Positions 56,244 through 64,000 of a DNA stretch of 64,000 nucleotides are shown one piece after another. This stretch comes from JALYOC01 sp036675345 (GTDB lineage: Bacteria > Myxococcota > Myxococcia > Myxococcales > Myxococcaceae): positions 124,001 to 188,000 of the forward strand of contig JAKFFE010000031.1 of NCBI GenBank assembly GCA_036675345.1. The letters run 5' to 3'. The position numbers and the translations under genes are program-made. A model generated the notes under the pieces. The model was not told where the DNA came from, searched no databases, and worked only from the letters and a program-made list of their open reading frames with translations. The first letter of the stretch is position 1; each line of letters opens with the position of its first letter.

Positions 56244-57107
56244 CTACTCCGTCCAGTCCACCTGCCAGGCGATGTGCTCGCCCTCGGTGCGGACCTGGTT
56301 GACCGGACGTCCTTGGCTTCTACCCCGGCCCGCCGCGAACCATCCGCGCGTTGGGACCCAATCTCCATCCAGAGCCGGTGGGGCTGTTCCAAGGGTGCGG
56401 AATTTTGGTGGGAGCCAGTGGCAGGGGAGTTGCTCAACGGCGCCCCGCAGTCCCCTTCCCCAATGGAGCTTCCATGAACCGCCCGTTCTGCCTGACCCTG
56501 TTGTCTCTCTCCTTGTTCACCGCCTGCGGTCCTCCGGACTACACCGGCACCTACTCGTCGGAGGGGGAGAGCGTCTGGCGAATCACCCTCGACGGTCAGA
56601 CCCGGGACCAGCGGTATCCGGTCGCACCTCGCGCCACGGTCAGCAACGCGACCTTCGTCGCGGACTACCTGATCACCGTCGACGGCTGCGGGGTGGACCT
56701 GAAGCAGATGAAGGAGGGCCACGCGTCGGTGGTCAGCGGAGCGACCTGCTTCTACCCACTGGACGGGTTTCGGATGGCGGAGATCTATCGCTCGGGAACC
56801 CTCTCGGAGATCGGTGAAGAGAAGATGGATTACTTCGCCACCGGAGACCTGGCGGTCGAATTGTCGGATGGGTCGCTCCGCACGATTGGCACCTTCCGGG
56901 TCTCCGCCTCGATGGAGAAGACCTCCGAATGGGTGGGCAGCTCTCGCGAGCCGGAGGACGCCAACGCCACGTCTACCTCCCGGAGCCTGGAGCAGGAGGG
57001 CAATCCGTAGCCAGCATGCCCAGGGGGTAGAACCCCGGCTTCAACGGTGGCGCCTCCGGCTCGATGTCGGGGGCGCCTTCGTCTTTTCCCCCCGTGCAGG
57101 CCGCGGT
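56244..57107 (-). pseudogene. Possible remnants of a decayed minus-strand lipoprotein gene
   Basis: Two short minus-strand reading frames flank and run opposite to the plus-strand lipoprotein gene. At 57107-56973 the frame reads AACTGGKDEGAP...PGFYPLGMLATDC, like a lipoprotein just after its lipobox, but a TGA stops it upstream and no start remains. At about 56312-56244 another frame ends in GEHIAWQVDWTE and a stop. Neither has a start or ribosome site. They could be the two ends of a former gene, or coincidence. Low confidence. Confidence 0.2.
56474..57010 (+). CDS. Small lipoprotein of unknown function
   Basis: A 178-residue protein with lipobox LFTAC (Cys18) after a short signal peptide (FCLTLLSLSLFTAC). 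The mature part looks beta-rich (GTYSSEGESVWRITLDG, AVELSDGSLRTIGTFRVSAS) with two further cysteines. GGAG precedes the ATG. Possible decayed remnants of a minus-strand gene lie on both sides, so this gene may be an insertion or lineage-specific addition. No family is recognised. Confidence 0.7.
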   Translation: MNRPFCLTLLSLSLFTACGPPDYTGTYSSEGESVWRITLDGQTRDQRYPVAPRATVSNATFVADYLITVDGCGVDLKQMKEGHASVVSGATCFYPLDGFRMAEIYRSGTLSEIGEEKMDYFATGDLAVELSDGSLRTIGTFRVSASMEKTSEWVGSSREPEDANATSTSRSLEQEGNP

Positions 57108-57185
57108 TCACCGTCGCGCCCCGGAGCTGCGGATCTCCCGGCTGGGAGGAAGCCATCGGGCCCCGGAGGGTTCCTCTTTCGCTCG

Positions 57186-58106
57186 CTACTTCGCCGCTGC
57201 CTGACGTGCCCACTCCTGGCGAAGCAGTGGGGTCAGCAGCTCCGGATACGCTCTGGGGAAGCGCGCCTCCAGCCGTTGACGGATCCTCTCCAGCGCCGCG
57301 GGAGAGGAGCTCCCGCTCGGATTCTCCGAGGCGATGGCGGCCTTCACCTCACGCAGGAACTCCGCCTGGGCGTCCAGCAGCTCCGGCCCACCCGGCATCC
57401 CTCGCCCGGGATGGATCCACCGGGGCCGCAGCGCGCGCAGCTCCTCCAGGCGGGTCAGCCAGCCTTCCAGGTCGCCACCCTCGAACCAGCTGTGGGCGCC
57501 TCGGGTCACCAGGTTCCCCACGAACAGGTGTCCCTCCCACTCCAGCACCAGATGCGTGGCGGCACTTCCGGGCCCCAGTCGGCGCACCCGGACCTCAAGC
57601 CCAGCGATTCGAAGGGTCTCCTCGGTCAGCGCGTCGGGCAGCGCCGGGGTGCGCGGGTACCAGGACGGCTCGTACCGGTCCTTGAACAGCGGCAGCCACC
57701 TCTGGTGGACCGCGGGGATCGCCGCCCGGATCTCCGGAGAGCTGAGCACCGGAAGCCCGATCGATTGCAGATACCCGGTGCCATTGGCCCGATCCGGGCT
57801 GGCCTCCAGCAACACTGCCAGGCGGGCCGGCTTGCCGGAGGCGCGCTGGGCGAAGTTGAGCTCCTTGATCAGTGCCGAGGGTACGAACTGGCTGTCGATC
57901 AGCAGGAGACCGTCGGGTCCTTCGATCCAGTAGGAGGCGGTGTGGAAGGACCACTGCGAGGAGGTGAACCCGCCCACCCGGGGATCGCCCTGTTCTTCGA
58001 GGGAGTTGGAGAACCGCTGCCCCGACTCGCTGGGCCGGGAGTGGGCCTGGCGCTGCGGCAATCCGTGACAGGCAAGCAGGAGGAGGGCCAGGGCCGCCGC
58101 CCTCAC
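57186..58106 (-). CDS. MBL-fold lipoprotein lacking the canonical zinc motif
   Basis: A 306-residue protein read from GTG 58106, which overlaps the upstream DUF58 stop (GTGA). Signal peptide with lipobox LLLAC (Cys13). The body follows the metallo-beta-lactamase fold: SFHTASYWIEGPDGLLLIDS, then a loop AVLLEASPDRANGTGYL where HxHxDH would be expected, then HLVLEWEGHLFVGNL and RPRWIHPGRG. The first three metal-binding histidines are absent, only the Asp remaining (ASPDRANG). It may therefore be a non-zinc or pseudo-enzyme in the periplasm. It is coupled to the DUF58/MoxR operon. Confidence 0.78.
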   Translation of the reverse strand: MRAAALALLLLACHGLPQRQAHSRPSESGQRFSNSLEEQGDPRVGGFTSSQWSFHTASYWIEGPDGLLLIDSQFVPSALIKELNFAQRASGKPARLAVLLEASPDRANGTGYLQSIGLPVLSSPEIRAAIPAVHQRWLPLFKDRYEPSWYPRTPALPDALTEETLRIAGLEVRVRRLGPGSAATHLVLEWEGHLFVGNLVTRGAHSWFEGGDLEGWLTRLEELRALRPRWIHPGRGMPGGPELLDAQAEFLREVKAAIASENPSGSSSPAALERIRQRLEARFPRAYPELLTPLLRQEWARQAAAK

Positions 58107-59407
58107 AGCACTCCCCGGGATTTGATTTCCACGTAGCGGTTCACCGCCGCCACCGTCAGCTCGTCCGCGGCCACGTCCAGCAACTGCACCCCGTCGCGGG
58201 CCACCGCGGCCTTCATCCGCTCCCGGTCCGCCAGCAGCTCCGAGGCGGCGGCGTGCTGGAAGGCCTCCTCCGGACTGGTGGGCTCGCGGCCCAACAGGTT
58301 CAGCAGTCCGGTGTCCTTCACGGTCAGGCACAGCGGCACGTGCCGGCGGGACAGCCTGCGCAGCGGGATGGCGATTCGCGCCCCCTGCTCCTCATCCAGC
58401 AGATCGGTGAACAGGCACAGCAGTGATCGCCGGCGGACCCGGGTGTCCAGCTCTCGGAACAGGGCGTCGTAGTCGGTGTAGGTGAGGCTGGCCCGGGTGG
58501 CGAACAGCGCGTCCACGATCCGGCGGTACTGCAGCTTGCCGGTGTTGGGAGGGAGGAAGGACTTCACCCCGTCGGCGAAGACGATCAGCCCCACCCGGTC
58601 CCCATGCCGCAGGGCGATGAAGGCCAGGAACAGGGCGGCGTTCACCGCGTGGTCCAGCTTGGTCAGCCCCTCTACCCGCGCGGCCATCGACCGGCCGGCG
58701 TCCACGCAGAGCATCACCATCTGGGAACGCTCGGACTCCATCACCCGGGTCACCGGGCGGGTGCGGCGGGCGGTGGCCTTCCAGTCCACCTCCCGCACCG
58801 AGTCTCCCTGCGCGTAGTCCCGCAGCCGGGAGAACTCCGAGCCCCGGCCATCCCGGCGCAGCTCCCGCAGGCCCAGGCTGCGCAGATCCACCGAGGCCGA
58901 GGAGAGCAGCAGCGCCGTGCCGCGCAGGTCCGGATAGACCGAGACCGAGGCCGGCGCCTTCACCGTCCGCTGATGCCAGATCAGCCCCAGCGGGCCGCGC
59001 ACCCGCAGGTGGAGATCTCCGAACTCGAAGCGGCCGCGGCGGGTGGGGGTGGCGCGATAGCTGGCCCGTACCCGGGCGCCCGCCTCCAGCACCACCGGCA
59101 CCGGCTGGGGCGTGGCCTCCAGGGCGTCGGGCACATCGTCCTGGATCAGCACCGACACTGCTCGCTGGGCCCGGTTGTGCAGCGCCAGGGTGACCTTGTT
59201 CGCCGCGCCCACCGAGAGCTTGTTGGGCAGCTCGCGGTGCAGCTCCACCTTCACCGCCCGGGCCAGCAGGTGATCGACCAGCGCGCAGGAGAGCAGCACC
59301 AGATCCGCGAGGAGCACGAAGCCCGAGGCGCGGGGGATGAAGCCCGCCGCCATCGCCGGCGCGGAGAGGAGGCACAGGAACAACCAGAGGCGGGTGGTGG
59401 GGATCAC
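58103..59407 (-). CDS. DUF58 (vWA-like) protein partner of MoxR
   Basis: A 434-residue protein. GTG 59407 is chosen because it follows the MoxR stop by 16 bases and gives an N-terminal two-helix membrane hairpin (LWLFLCLLSAPAMAAGF, GFVLLADLVLLSCALVDHLL). The DUF58 core (about 195-320) has the hallmark RDYAQGDSVREVDWKATARR followed by a vWA-like fold with VDAGRSM. DUF58 proteins act with MoxR AAA+ ATPases in metal-dependent chaperone or stress-related assembly. An upstream extension overlapping moxR is rejected. Confidence 0.93.
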   Translation of the reverse strand: MIPTTRLWLFLCLLSAPAMAAGFIPRASGFVLLADLVLLSCALVDHLLARAVKVELHRELPNKLSVGAANKVTLALHNRAQRAVSVLIQDDVPDALEATPQPVPVVLEAGARVRASYRATPTRRGRFEFGDLHLRVRGPLGLIWHQRTVKAPASVSVYPDLRGTALLLSSASVDLRSLGLRELRRDGRGSEFSRLRDYAQGDSVREVDWKATARRTRPVTRVMESERSQMVMLCVDAGRSMAARVEGLTKLDHAVNAALFLAFIALRHGDRVGLIVFADGVKSFLPPNTGKLQYRRIVDALFATRASLTYTDYDALFRELDTRVRRRSLLCLFTDLLDEEQGARIAIPLRRLSRRHVPLCLTVKDTGLLNLLGREPTSPEEAFQHAAASELLADRERMKAAVARDGVQLLDVAADELTVAAVNRYVEIKSRGVL

Positions 59408-59423
59408 CGCAGCGGACCGCTCG

Positions 59424-60401
59424 TCACCGGGGGACCTCCACCGAGTCCACCGCCTCGCGCAGCACCTCGCCGGGGGTGGCGCCGTCCAGCTCCGCGTCCG
59501 GGGACAGCAACAGCCGGTGGGCCAACACCGGTCCGGAGAGGAAGCGGACGTCGTCGGGGGTGACGAAGTCCCGGCCGCGCATCGCCGCCAGGGCCTTGCT
59601 GGCCAGCAGCAGATGGACCCCGGCACGGGGACCGGCGCCGAGGCGGATCCGCGGCGAGCGCCGGGTGGAGCCGATCACCTTGCGCAGGTAGGTCAGCACC
59701 GCCGGCTCCACGTTCACCCGCAGCGCCGCGGCCCGGGCCTCGAGCACGTTCTCGGTGGAGACCACCGGGGAGACCCCGGCCCGGCCCAGGTCACCGGCGT
59801 CGAAGCCCTGGTGCACCTGGGAGAGCAGCGCGTCCTCATGTTCGTCGGAGGGGTAGCCGACCTCGATCTTGAACAGGAAGCGATCCAGCTGCGCCTCCGG
59901 GAGCGGGTAGGTGCCCTCGGACTCGATCGGGTTCTGGGTGGCGAACACGGTGAACAGCGGCGAGAGCCCGATGTTCCGGCCCTCCAGGGTCACCTGGCGT
60001 TCCTGCATCGCCTCCAGCAGCGCGGACTGGGTCTTGGCCGGGGCGCGGTTGATCTCGTCCGCCAGCAAGAGGTCGGTGAAGATCGGCCCGCGGACCAGCA
60101 CGAAGGACTGGGTCTTCAGATCGAAGATCGAGGTCCCCAGGATGTCCGAGGGCATCAGGTCCGGGGTGAACTGGATCCGCTTGAAGTCCGCCCCGATGCT
60201 GCGCGCCAGGGCCCGGGCCATCAGGGTCTTGGCCACCCCCGGCACGCCTTCCAGCAGCAGGTGGCCGCCGGCGATCAGTGCGCACAGCATCAGCTCCAGC
60301 ACGTCGTGCTGACCGACCACCGCCTTCTGGACCTCGCCCAGCGCGCGCTCGCGCAGGGTGTTCGCGCTGGCGGTGGGGCCGCCGGGGGAGGGGATGGGCA
60401 T
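59424..60401 (-). CDS. MoxR-family AAA+ ATPase
   Basis: A 325-residue AAA+ protein. ATG 60401 is chosen; in-frame residues upstream overlap the next gene. Walker A is EGVPGVAKT (the MoxR form of GxxGxxKT, about residue 52-60), Walker B is LLLADEINRAPAKTQ, sensor 1 is FATQNPIESEGTYPLPEAQL and the arginine finger region is DRFLFKIEVGYP. MoxR proteins are chaperone-like ATPases that act with vWA/DUF58 partners, encoded immediately downstream here. No obvious ribosome site is seen. Confidence 0.96.
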   Translation of the reverse strand: MPIPSPGGPTASANTLRERALGEVQKAVVGQHDVLELMLCALIAGGHLLLEGVPGVAKTLMARALARSIGADFKRIQFTPDLMPSDILGTSIFDLKTQSFVLVRGPIFTDLLLADEINRAPAKTQSALLEAMQERQVTLEGRNIGLSPLFTVFATQNPIESEGTYPLPEAQLDRFLFKIEVGYPSDEHEDALLSQVHQGFDAGDLGRAGVSPVVSTENVLEARAAALRVNVEPAVLTYLRKVIGSTRRSPRIRLGAGPRAGVHLLLASKALAAMRGRDFVTPDDVRFLSGPVLAHRLLLSPDAELDGATPGEVLREAVDSVEVPR

Positions 60402-60417
60402 CTGGGATAGGGACAAG

Positions 60418-61704
60418 TCAGCTCCTCGGTTTTCGATGACGGTTTCTGGCGCGCGCCGCCAGCCGCGCGACCTTCTCCACGGTGCGATCGGAGTGGGCCT
60501 CGGCGGCCGCGGCCTGCACTTCATTGAGAGAGGCCGCCAGGTCCCGCCGGCCTCGCGCCGCCAGCCCGGCGATCACCTCGCGGGGGGCGGAGGTGGCGGG
60601 CAGCCCGGCCACCGGAGCCAGCTCCTGCGCCGCCCCCTGGGCGATCAGTCCGGCCGCGTAGGCGTGGTGATTGCCCTCCCGGTACAGCCGGCTGGTGGCC
60701 AGCAGCGCGTCCACTCCGCCCTCGCGTTGATCCTGGGGCGGAGGCCTCGGGCGTCCGAAGCGACGCAGCGCCGCGGCCCAGCAGCACAGGCCCAACAGCA
60801 GCTGCGCCACCGCCAGATGCAGCTGGTAGCGCAAGGCGAAGTGGATCACCGACCGGTCCTCGGAGAAGCCGTGGTGGTACTCGTCCAGATAGATGGCGCC
60901 GCGCTGCAACCTGCCGGCGTCGTCGTGGGAGAGGGGGGCGCTGGCCGCCAGCAGCGAGGCCCACAGCCGGGCGTTGTCCGCGCGGGGCAGGGCGCGGTTC
61001 ATCGCCAGCTCCGGGGCGGCGATCACCACGATCCGCCCCGCGCCGAGTGGGGCCACCGCGGCCACCGTCTCTCCCAGGTGGGAGTCGGTCAGCAGCGGGA
61101 CCGCGTGCTGGGTGTAGTCCAGCCAGCCCTGCACCCGCGCCTCCACCCGCTCCACATCCAGGGTGAACGGCGCCGGCTGCGAGGGGACCAGGGTCCGGAT
61201 CCCCAGTCCGCTGGGCGCCGGACGCAGGGAGAAGCCCACCGCCTCCAGCAGCGGATCCTTCTTCACCCCCCAGGGCACGTAGACCAGGGTGTTGCCGGCG
61301 CTGACGTGGGCCAGCAGGGCGGTGGTCTCGTCGGCGGAGAGCCGGGGGACCCAGCGGTTCGTCCCCTCGTAGCGCTCCTCTCCCTCCTCGGGTTCGTCCT
61401 CGTCCTCGTCCTTGGGTGGGACCAGCGACTCCGCGTCGGAGGATTCCACCGCCAGCAGCACGAAGGCGCCCGTCTCCGGCAGTTGTTCCAGATCCTGGGT
61501 GTAGCGCTGCACGTTGAGGCCCAGCTCGCTTCCCAGCAGATACAGGGCGCGGGCCCCTCGCGGCGAGGCCCGGAAGCTGGAGAGCACGTCCGCGTGCTCC
61601 GCCCGCTGGGCGCCCCGCACCAGGAACGCTCCCAGCGAGCCGAACAGCAGCAGCCCGCCGATCATCAGCAGCGGAAAGCGGTCCCGGCCCGAGCGCTCAG
61701 CCAC
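60418..61704 (-). CDS. DUF4350-containing membrane protein
   Basis: A 428-residue protein. GTG 61704 has AGGAGG six bases upstream. One N-terminal transmembrane helix (LLMIGGLLLFGSLGAFLV) precedes a periplasmic GATase-like/DUF4350 domain (NVQRYTQDLEQLPETGAFVL, GNTLVYVPWG, GRIVVIAAPELAMNRAL). A second helix lies near residue 285-305 (LHLAVAQLLLGLCCWAAAL) and a cytoplasmic helical tail follows. DUF4350 genes regularly accompany DUF4129, MoxR and DUF58, as here. It overlaps the DUF4129 stop by eight bases. Confidence 0.88.
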   Translation of the reverse strand: MAERSGRDRFPLLMIGGLLLFGSLGAFLVRGAQRAEHADVLSSFRASPRGARALYLLGSELGLNVQRYTQDLEQLPETGAFVLLAVESSDAESLVPPKDEDEDEPEEGEERYEGTNRWVPRLSADETTALLAHVSAGNTLVYVPWGVKKDPLLEAVGFSLRPAPSGLGIRTLVPSQPAPFTLDVERVEARVQGWLDYTQHAVPLLTDSHLGETVAAVAPLGAGRIVVIAAPELAMNRALPRADNARLWASLLAASAPLSHDDAGRLQRGAIYLDEYHHGFSEDRSVIHFALRYQLHLAVAQLLLGLCCWAAALRRFGRPRPPPQDQREGGVDALLATSRLYREGNHHAYAAGLIAQGAAQELAPVAGLPATSAPREVIAGLAARGRRDLAASLNEVQAAAAEAHSDRTVEKVARLAARARNRHRKPRS

Positions 61705-63556
61705 CGGAGGCCTCCTGCCGCGCACCGTCGGCGGAGAGGATCCGCTCGGCGCCCTGCCGGAAGCGGGCGTAGGCGTCGGAGCTGACCTCCTGCTGTCCGT
61801 AGAAGGCGTAGTCGAAGCGGAAGGTCAGCTCGCGAAAGTCGGTGCGCCAGGCGTCCGGCCCCTTGAACCGGCGCAGGTAGTCCCAGTTGGAGAGCCCCGG
61901 GTCGTAGTCGATGGCGCCCAGCCCATGCAGCTTGGCGAGCACCGCCAGGTAGAGGTGGCGGATCGCCTCTCGCGGCTGTCCCTGCGCCGCCAGCCGGTCC
62001 GCCAGCTCCGCCCAGCCCTGGGGTGCCCGGGCCAGCGCGCCCTCGGAGACGGAGGCTCCGGCGGGGGCGGCCAGGGTCACCTCCAGGTGTTCCAGCCCAG
62101 ACTGCCGCCGGCCGCCCGTCCGCAGCACCAGCCACACCACCACCCCGATCACCGCCAGGCCCAGCATCGAGACGATCAGCCAGGCGAAGGTGCTTCCCGA
62201 ACCCGAGGAGAGATTGGCTCGCGGACGCTCCACCGGCTCGCGCTCGAACCACTCCTTGAGCTTCAAGCTCAGCCACTTCCAGAACCGGCTCCAGGCGCTC
62301 TCCTCGTCAACGGGGGGCGCTTCCTCCAACACCTCCGGGGTCGGCTCTCGGGCGGGCCCCGGCTCCTGGAACTCGGGGCGGGCCAGGATCTCCTGGGCCT
62401 TGGTGGAAGGGTCCGGTGTCTCCCCCTCCGCCAGCAGCTCCTCCACCTCGGTGATCAACGGCAGCCCGGTCTCCAGCCGCACCACCGCCGACTCGCAGTC
62501 CTCCTCGTCGTACGCCAGCGCCTCCACCTCGCCCAGGAAGCGGGAGAGGGCGGCGTTCTCACGGCTGCGCAGCAGGGGCAGCCGCTGCACCTGCGCGGTC
62601 AGCCCCTCGTCCCCACCCGTGCACTCGTTCACCAGCTCCTGAAAGCGCTGGGTCAGCTCGCGGTTGGAGGGGACCACTTCCGGATCGGCGGCCCGCCCGC
62701 TGCCCGGCCACGCCAGCGCCAGCAGCAGCGCCGCGGCCACTCCGGGCCCCCGCGTCCGGCGCTTGGGAAGCTGAGCGATCGCCGACTGCAGATCCACCCC
62801 GTCCTGGCGGACCCGTCCGTCCACCACCAGCAGCGCCGCCGTCGCCGCCCGCAGCGGCTCCATCAGCGCGAAGGCCACCGCCAGCACGGCCACCACCCAC
62901 ACCGGGTTGTCCATGGACGCGTACCGGTCCAGGAAGGTGAGGTTCAGCCCCATCAACTTGCGGCCAAGGAGGATGGCGAAGTTGGCGGCGAGGTGGAGGT
63001 TCAGCGCCACCAGCACCATCAGCCACAGGGCGACCCGGACCCCGGGGGTGTTGTGGCGGGCCGGCCCCAGCACCCGGGCGCAAGTGGCGACCAGCGCCAG
63101 CGGATGGCCGGCGTCCTTCATCGCCACCGCGTAGGCGGCCACGTGCGCGGAGAGGAACAGCACCGAGAACCCCAGGGTCATCGGCAGGCTGATCAGGTTC
63201 ACCAGCAGCACCAGCCCGGTGGTGATGAACAGGGTGGGGGCGTGGGCCAGGGCCGCCCGCAGCGACGCGCGCAGTGAGGGGGGAGTGGGGTCCACCAGGG
63301 TGCGCTCGGCGAAGTGACAGGCCGCGCCCTGGAACAGGCTGCGCAGGAACCAGGCGGCGGTCATCACCGCGCAGGCCCAAAGGACGTTGCGCCGGGAGGT
63401 GATCGCCTCGGTCAGCATCGTGGCCGCGGCCACCACCAGCGCGCCGCCGGGCAGGGCCAGGGCCCACAGATCCGCCGAGCGCGCGCACAGCCGCACCGCC
63501 GCATCCACGATGCCGATCGCGCCCCGGGGGCGAAGCTCGGAGGGAGAGGCGGGCAC
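61697..63556 (-). CDS. Polytopic membrane protein fused to DUF4129
   Basis: A 619-residue protein. The N-terminal half (residues 1-255) has about six transmembrane helices (LWALALPGGALVVAAATML, TLFITTGLVLLVNLISLPM). At residues 273-291 a signal-peptide-like segment (VAAALLLALAWPGSGRAADP) sits in mid-protein. A 170-residue helical domain and another helix (AWLIVSMLGLAVIGVVVWLV) follow. The DUF4129 domain is C-terminal (WDYLRRFKGPDAWRTDFREL, DYAFYGQQEVSSDAYARF). The internal signal-like segment suggests fusion of two genes usually separate. It acts with DUF4350, MoxR and DUF58. Confidence 0.88.
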   Translation of the reverse strand: MPASPSELRPRGAIGIVDAAVRLCARSADLWALALPGGALVVAAATMLTEAITSRRNVLWACAVMTAAWFLRSLFQGAACHFAERTLVDPTPPSLRASLRAALAHAPTLFITTGLVLLVNLISLPMTLGFSVLFLSAHVAAYAVAMKDAGHPLALVATCARVLGPARHNTPGVRVALWLMVLVALNLHLAANFAILLGRKLMGLNLTFLDRYASMDNPVWVVAVLAVAFALMEPLRAATAALLVVDGRVRQDGVDLQSAIAQLPKRRTRGPGVAAALLLALAWPGSGRAADPEVVPSNRELTQRFQELVNECTGGDEGLTAQVQRLPLLRSRENAALSRFLGEVEALAYDEEDCESAVVRLETGLPLITEVEELLAEGETPDPSTKAQEILARPEFQEPGPAREPTPEVLEEAPPVDEESAWSRFWKWLSLKLKEWFEREPVERPRANLSSGSGSTFAWLIVSMLGLAVIGVVVWLVLRTGGRRQSGLEHLEVTLAAPAGASVSEGALARAPQGWAELADRLAAQGQPREAIRHLYLAVLAKLHGLGAIDYDPGLSNWDYLRRFKGPDAWRTDFRELTFRFDYAFYGQQEVSSDAYARFRQGAERILSADGARQEASGG

Positions 63557-63563
63557 CTGGGGG

Positions 63564-63833
63564 TCAGCCTTTGAAGACCAGAGCGATCAGCACCACCACC
63601 CCGAACACCCCGCCGATGGAGAGCAGGGCCAGCAGCACGTTCCCCACCGTCCAGGACCTCCGCTCACCGGTCACCCGGAGCGAGGCATGCCGTCGCGCCA
63701 GACAGCTGGCGCAGCGGTTGATCCCCTCGAACTGGGTGCTGCACTCCGCACAGATGACGTTGCGGCATTCGACACAGATGCCGATGCCCATCCGCTCGGG
63801 GTGATAGCGGCAGCGGCCGGACGCGGGAACCAT
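63564..63833 (-). CDS. B-box-type zinc-finger membrane protein
   Basis: An 89-residue protein. A Cys/His-rich N-terminal module (CRYHPER, CVECRNVICAECS, CASC; residues 8-45) resembles bacterial B-box zinc fingers. One C-terminal transmembrane helix follows (LLALLSIGGVFGVVVLIALV). Such small proteins are common in myxobacteria and likely mediate protein contacts at the membrane. It is the first gene of the DUF4129/DUF4350/MoxR/DUF58 run, 7 bases upstream of it. Confidence 0.85.
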   Translation of the reverse strand: MVPASGRCRYHPERMGIGICVECRNVICAECSTQFEGINRCASCLARRHASLRVTGERRSWTVGNVLLALLSIGGVFGVVVLIALVFKG

Positions 63834-63889
63834 GCAGTACGGGAGACTAGCGCCCCCCGGGCCGGGGTGGGACCTGGAACTTGGGCCCG

Positions 63890-64000
63890 CTACGGGTACT
63901 CGTAGAGGATCTCCAGCCGGGGGGCCCCGGTGGGGGCCTCGCCGCTGGCGAAGTCCACCGTGTGGGCGTCCCCGTCCACCAGGGTCCCGCCGTCAGCCAA
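63890..64000 (-). CDS. 3' end of an unidentified gene cut by the window edge
   Basis: The last 36 codons and the TAG stop of a gene entering from the right: LADGGTLVDGDAHTVDFASG, a Pro/Ala-rich stretch, then RLEILYEYP. The frame is open to the window end and shows the GC-rich third positions of its neighbours. Too short to assign; it could be an exported beta-rich protein. It ends 57 bases upstream of the B-box gene. Confidence 0.5.
   Translation of the reverse strand: MADGGTLVDGDAHTVDFASGEAPTGAPRLEILYEYP

Overview
The window is GC-rich, densely packed bacterial DNA that most resembles a myxobacterium (Myxococcota). The case rests on a MYXO-CTERM-like tail on the protein at 50486-51535, a cysteine-rich/beta-helix lipoprotein at 868-3171, abundant TPR and FHA proteins, and a secretin-less, flagellum-like type III secretion (T3SS) locus. 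The species cannot be named from this sequence. No rRNA, tRNA, CRISPR array, transposase or integrase was seen. No gene-free stretch exceeds 300 bases; the longest are 16425-16702, 44095-44347 and 56241-56473.

Region 1 (1-6768, minus strand) is one compact operon: a single-domain response regulator, a membrane-anchored FecR-domain protein, an FN3/Big_1/beta-barrel outer-membrane protein, a large Cys-rich lipoprotein, and a dCache-type sensor cut by the window edge. Region 2 (6856-18627) holds unrelated genes: ATP-grasp ligase, esterase, Smr protein, a coiled-coil protein, a giant HExxH/beta-propeller/beta-barrel protein, an Fpg/Nei glycosylase, two tandem Hsp20 chaperones and a lipid A-type acyltransferase. 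Region 3 (18624-25378, minus strand) is an envelope export operon: ABC ATPase, two FtsX-type permeases, a LolA-like protein and an outer-membrane protein.

Region 4 (26442-50387, plus strand apart from two TPR genes) is the centrepiece: a non-flagellar T3SS whose core genes follow the canonical flagellar operon order. The order is rod (sctI), sctJ, a FliG-position protein, sctL, sctN, sctO, sctP, sctQ, a FliO-like gene, sctR, sctS, sctT, sctU and, further on, sctV. It encodes its own FliA/WhiG-like sigma factor, preceded by a small gene that may be a FlgM-like anti-sigma. Four candidate substrate or filament genes (26837, 41459, 43954, 44348) share an upstream element GCAAC-N14/15-(N)CCGATAA. 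Its -10 half matches the sigma-28 (FliA) consensus GCCGATAA. This suggests a self-contained, flagellum-style checkpoint circuit in an injectisome-type system. The locus also has a stand-alone FlhB/SctU C-terminal protein, an apparent internal start producing SctQ-C, two tandem genes encoding an identical 46-residue protein, a triple-repeat candidate substrate and several TPR chaperone-like proteins. No secretin (SctC), SctD, classical needle (SctF) or translocon gene was recognised.

Region 5 (50486-64000) holds a MYXO-CTERM surface protein, a tandem-FHA tail-anchored protein, a TPR lipoprotein, a small beta-barrel protein, and a membrane/stress-type cluster: RDD, SpoIIM-like, DUF58, MoxR AAA+, DUF4350, DUF4129 and a B-box protein. 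At least fifteen genes lack an obvious Shine-Dalgarno and have a TAnnnT hexamer 6-11 bases before the start codon, suggesting frequent leaderless transcription.
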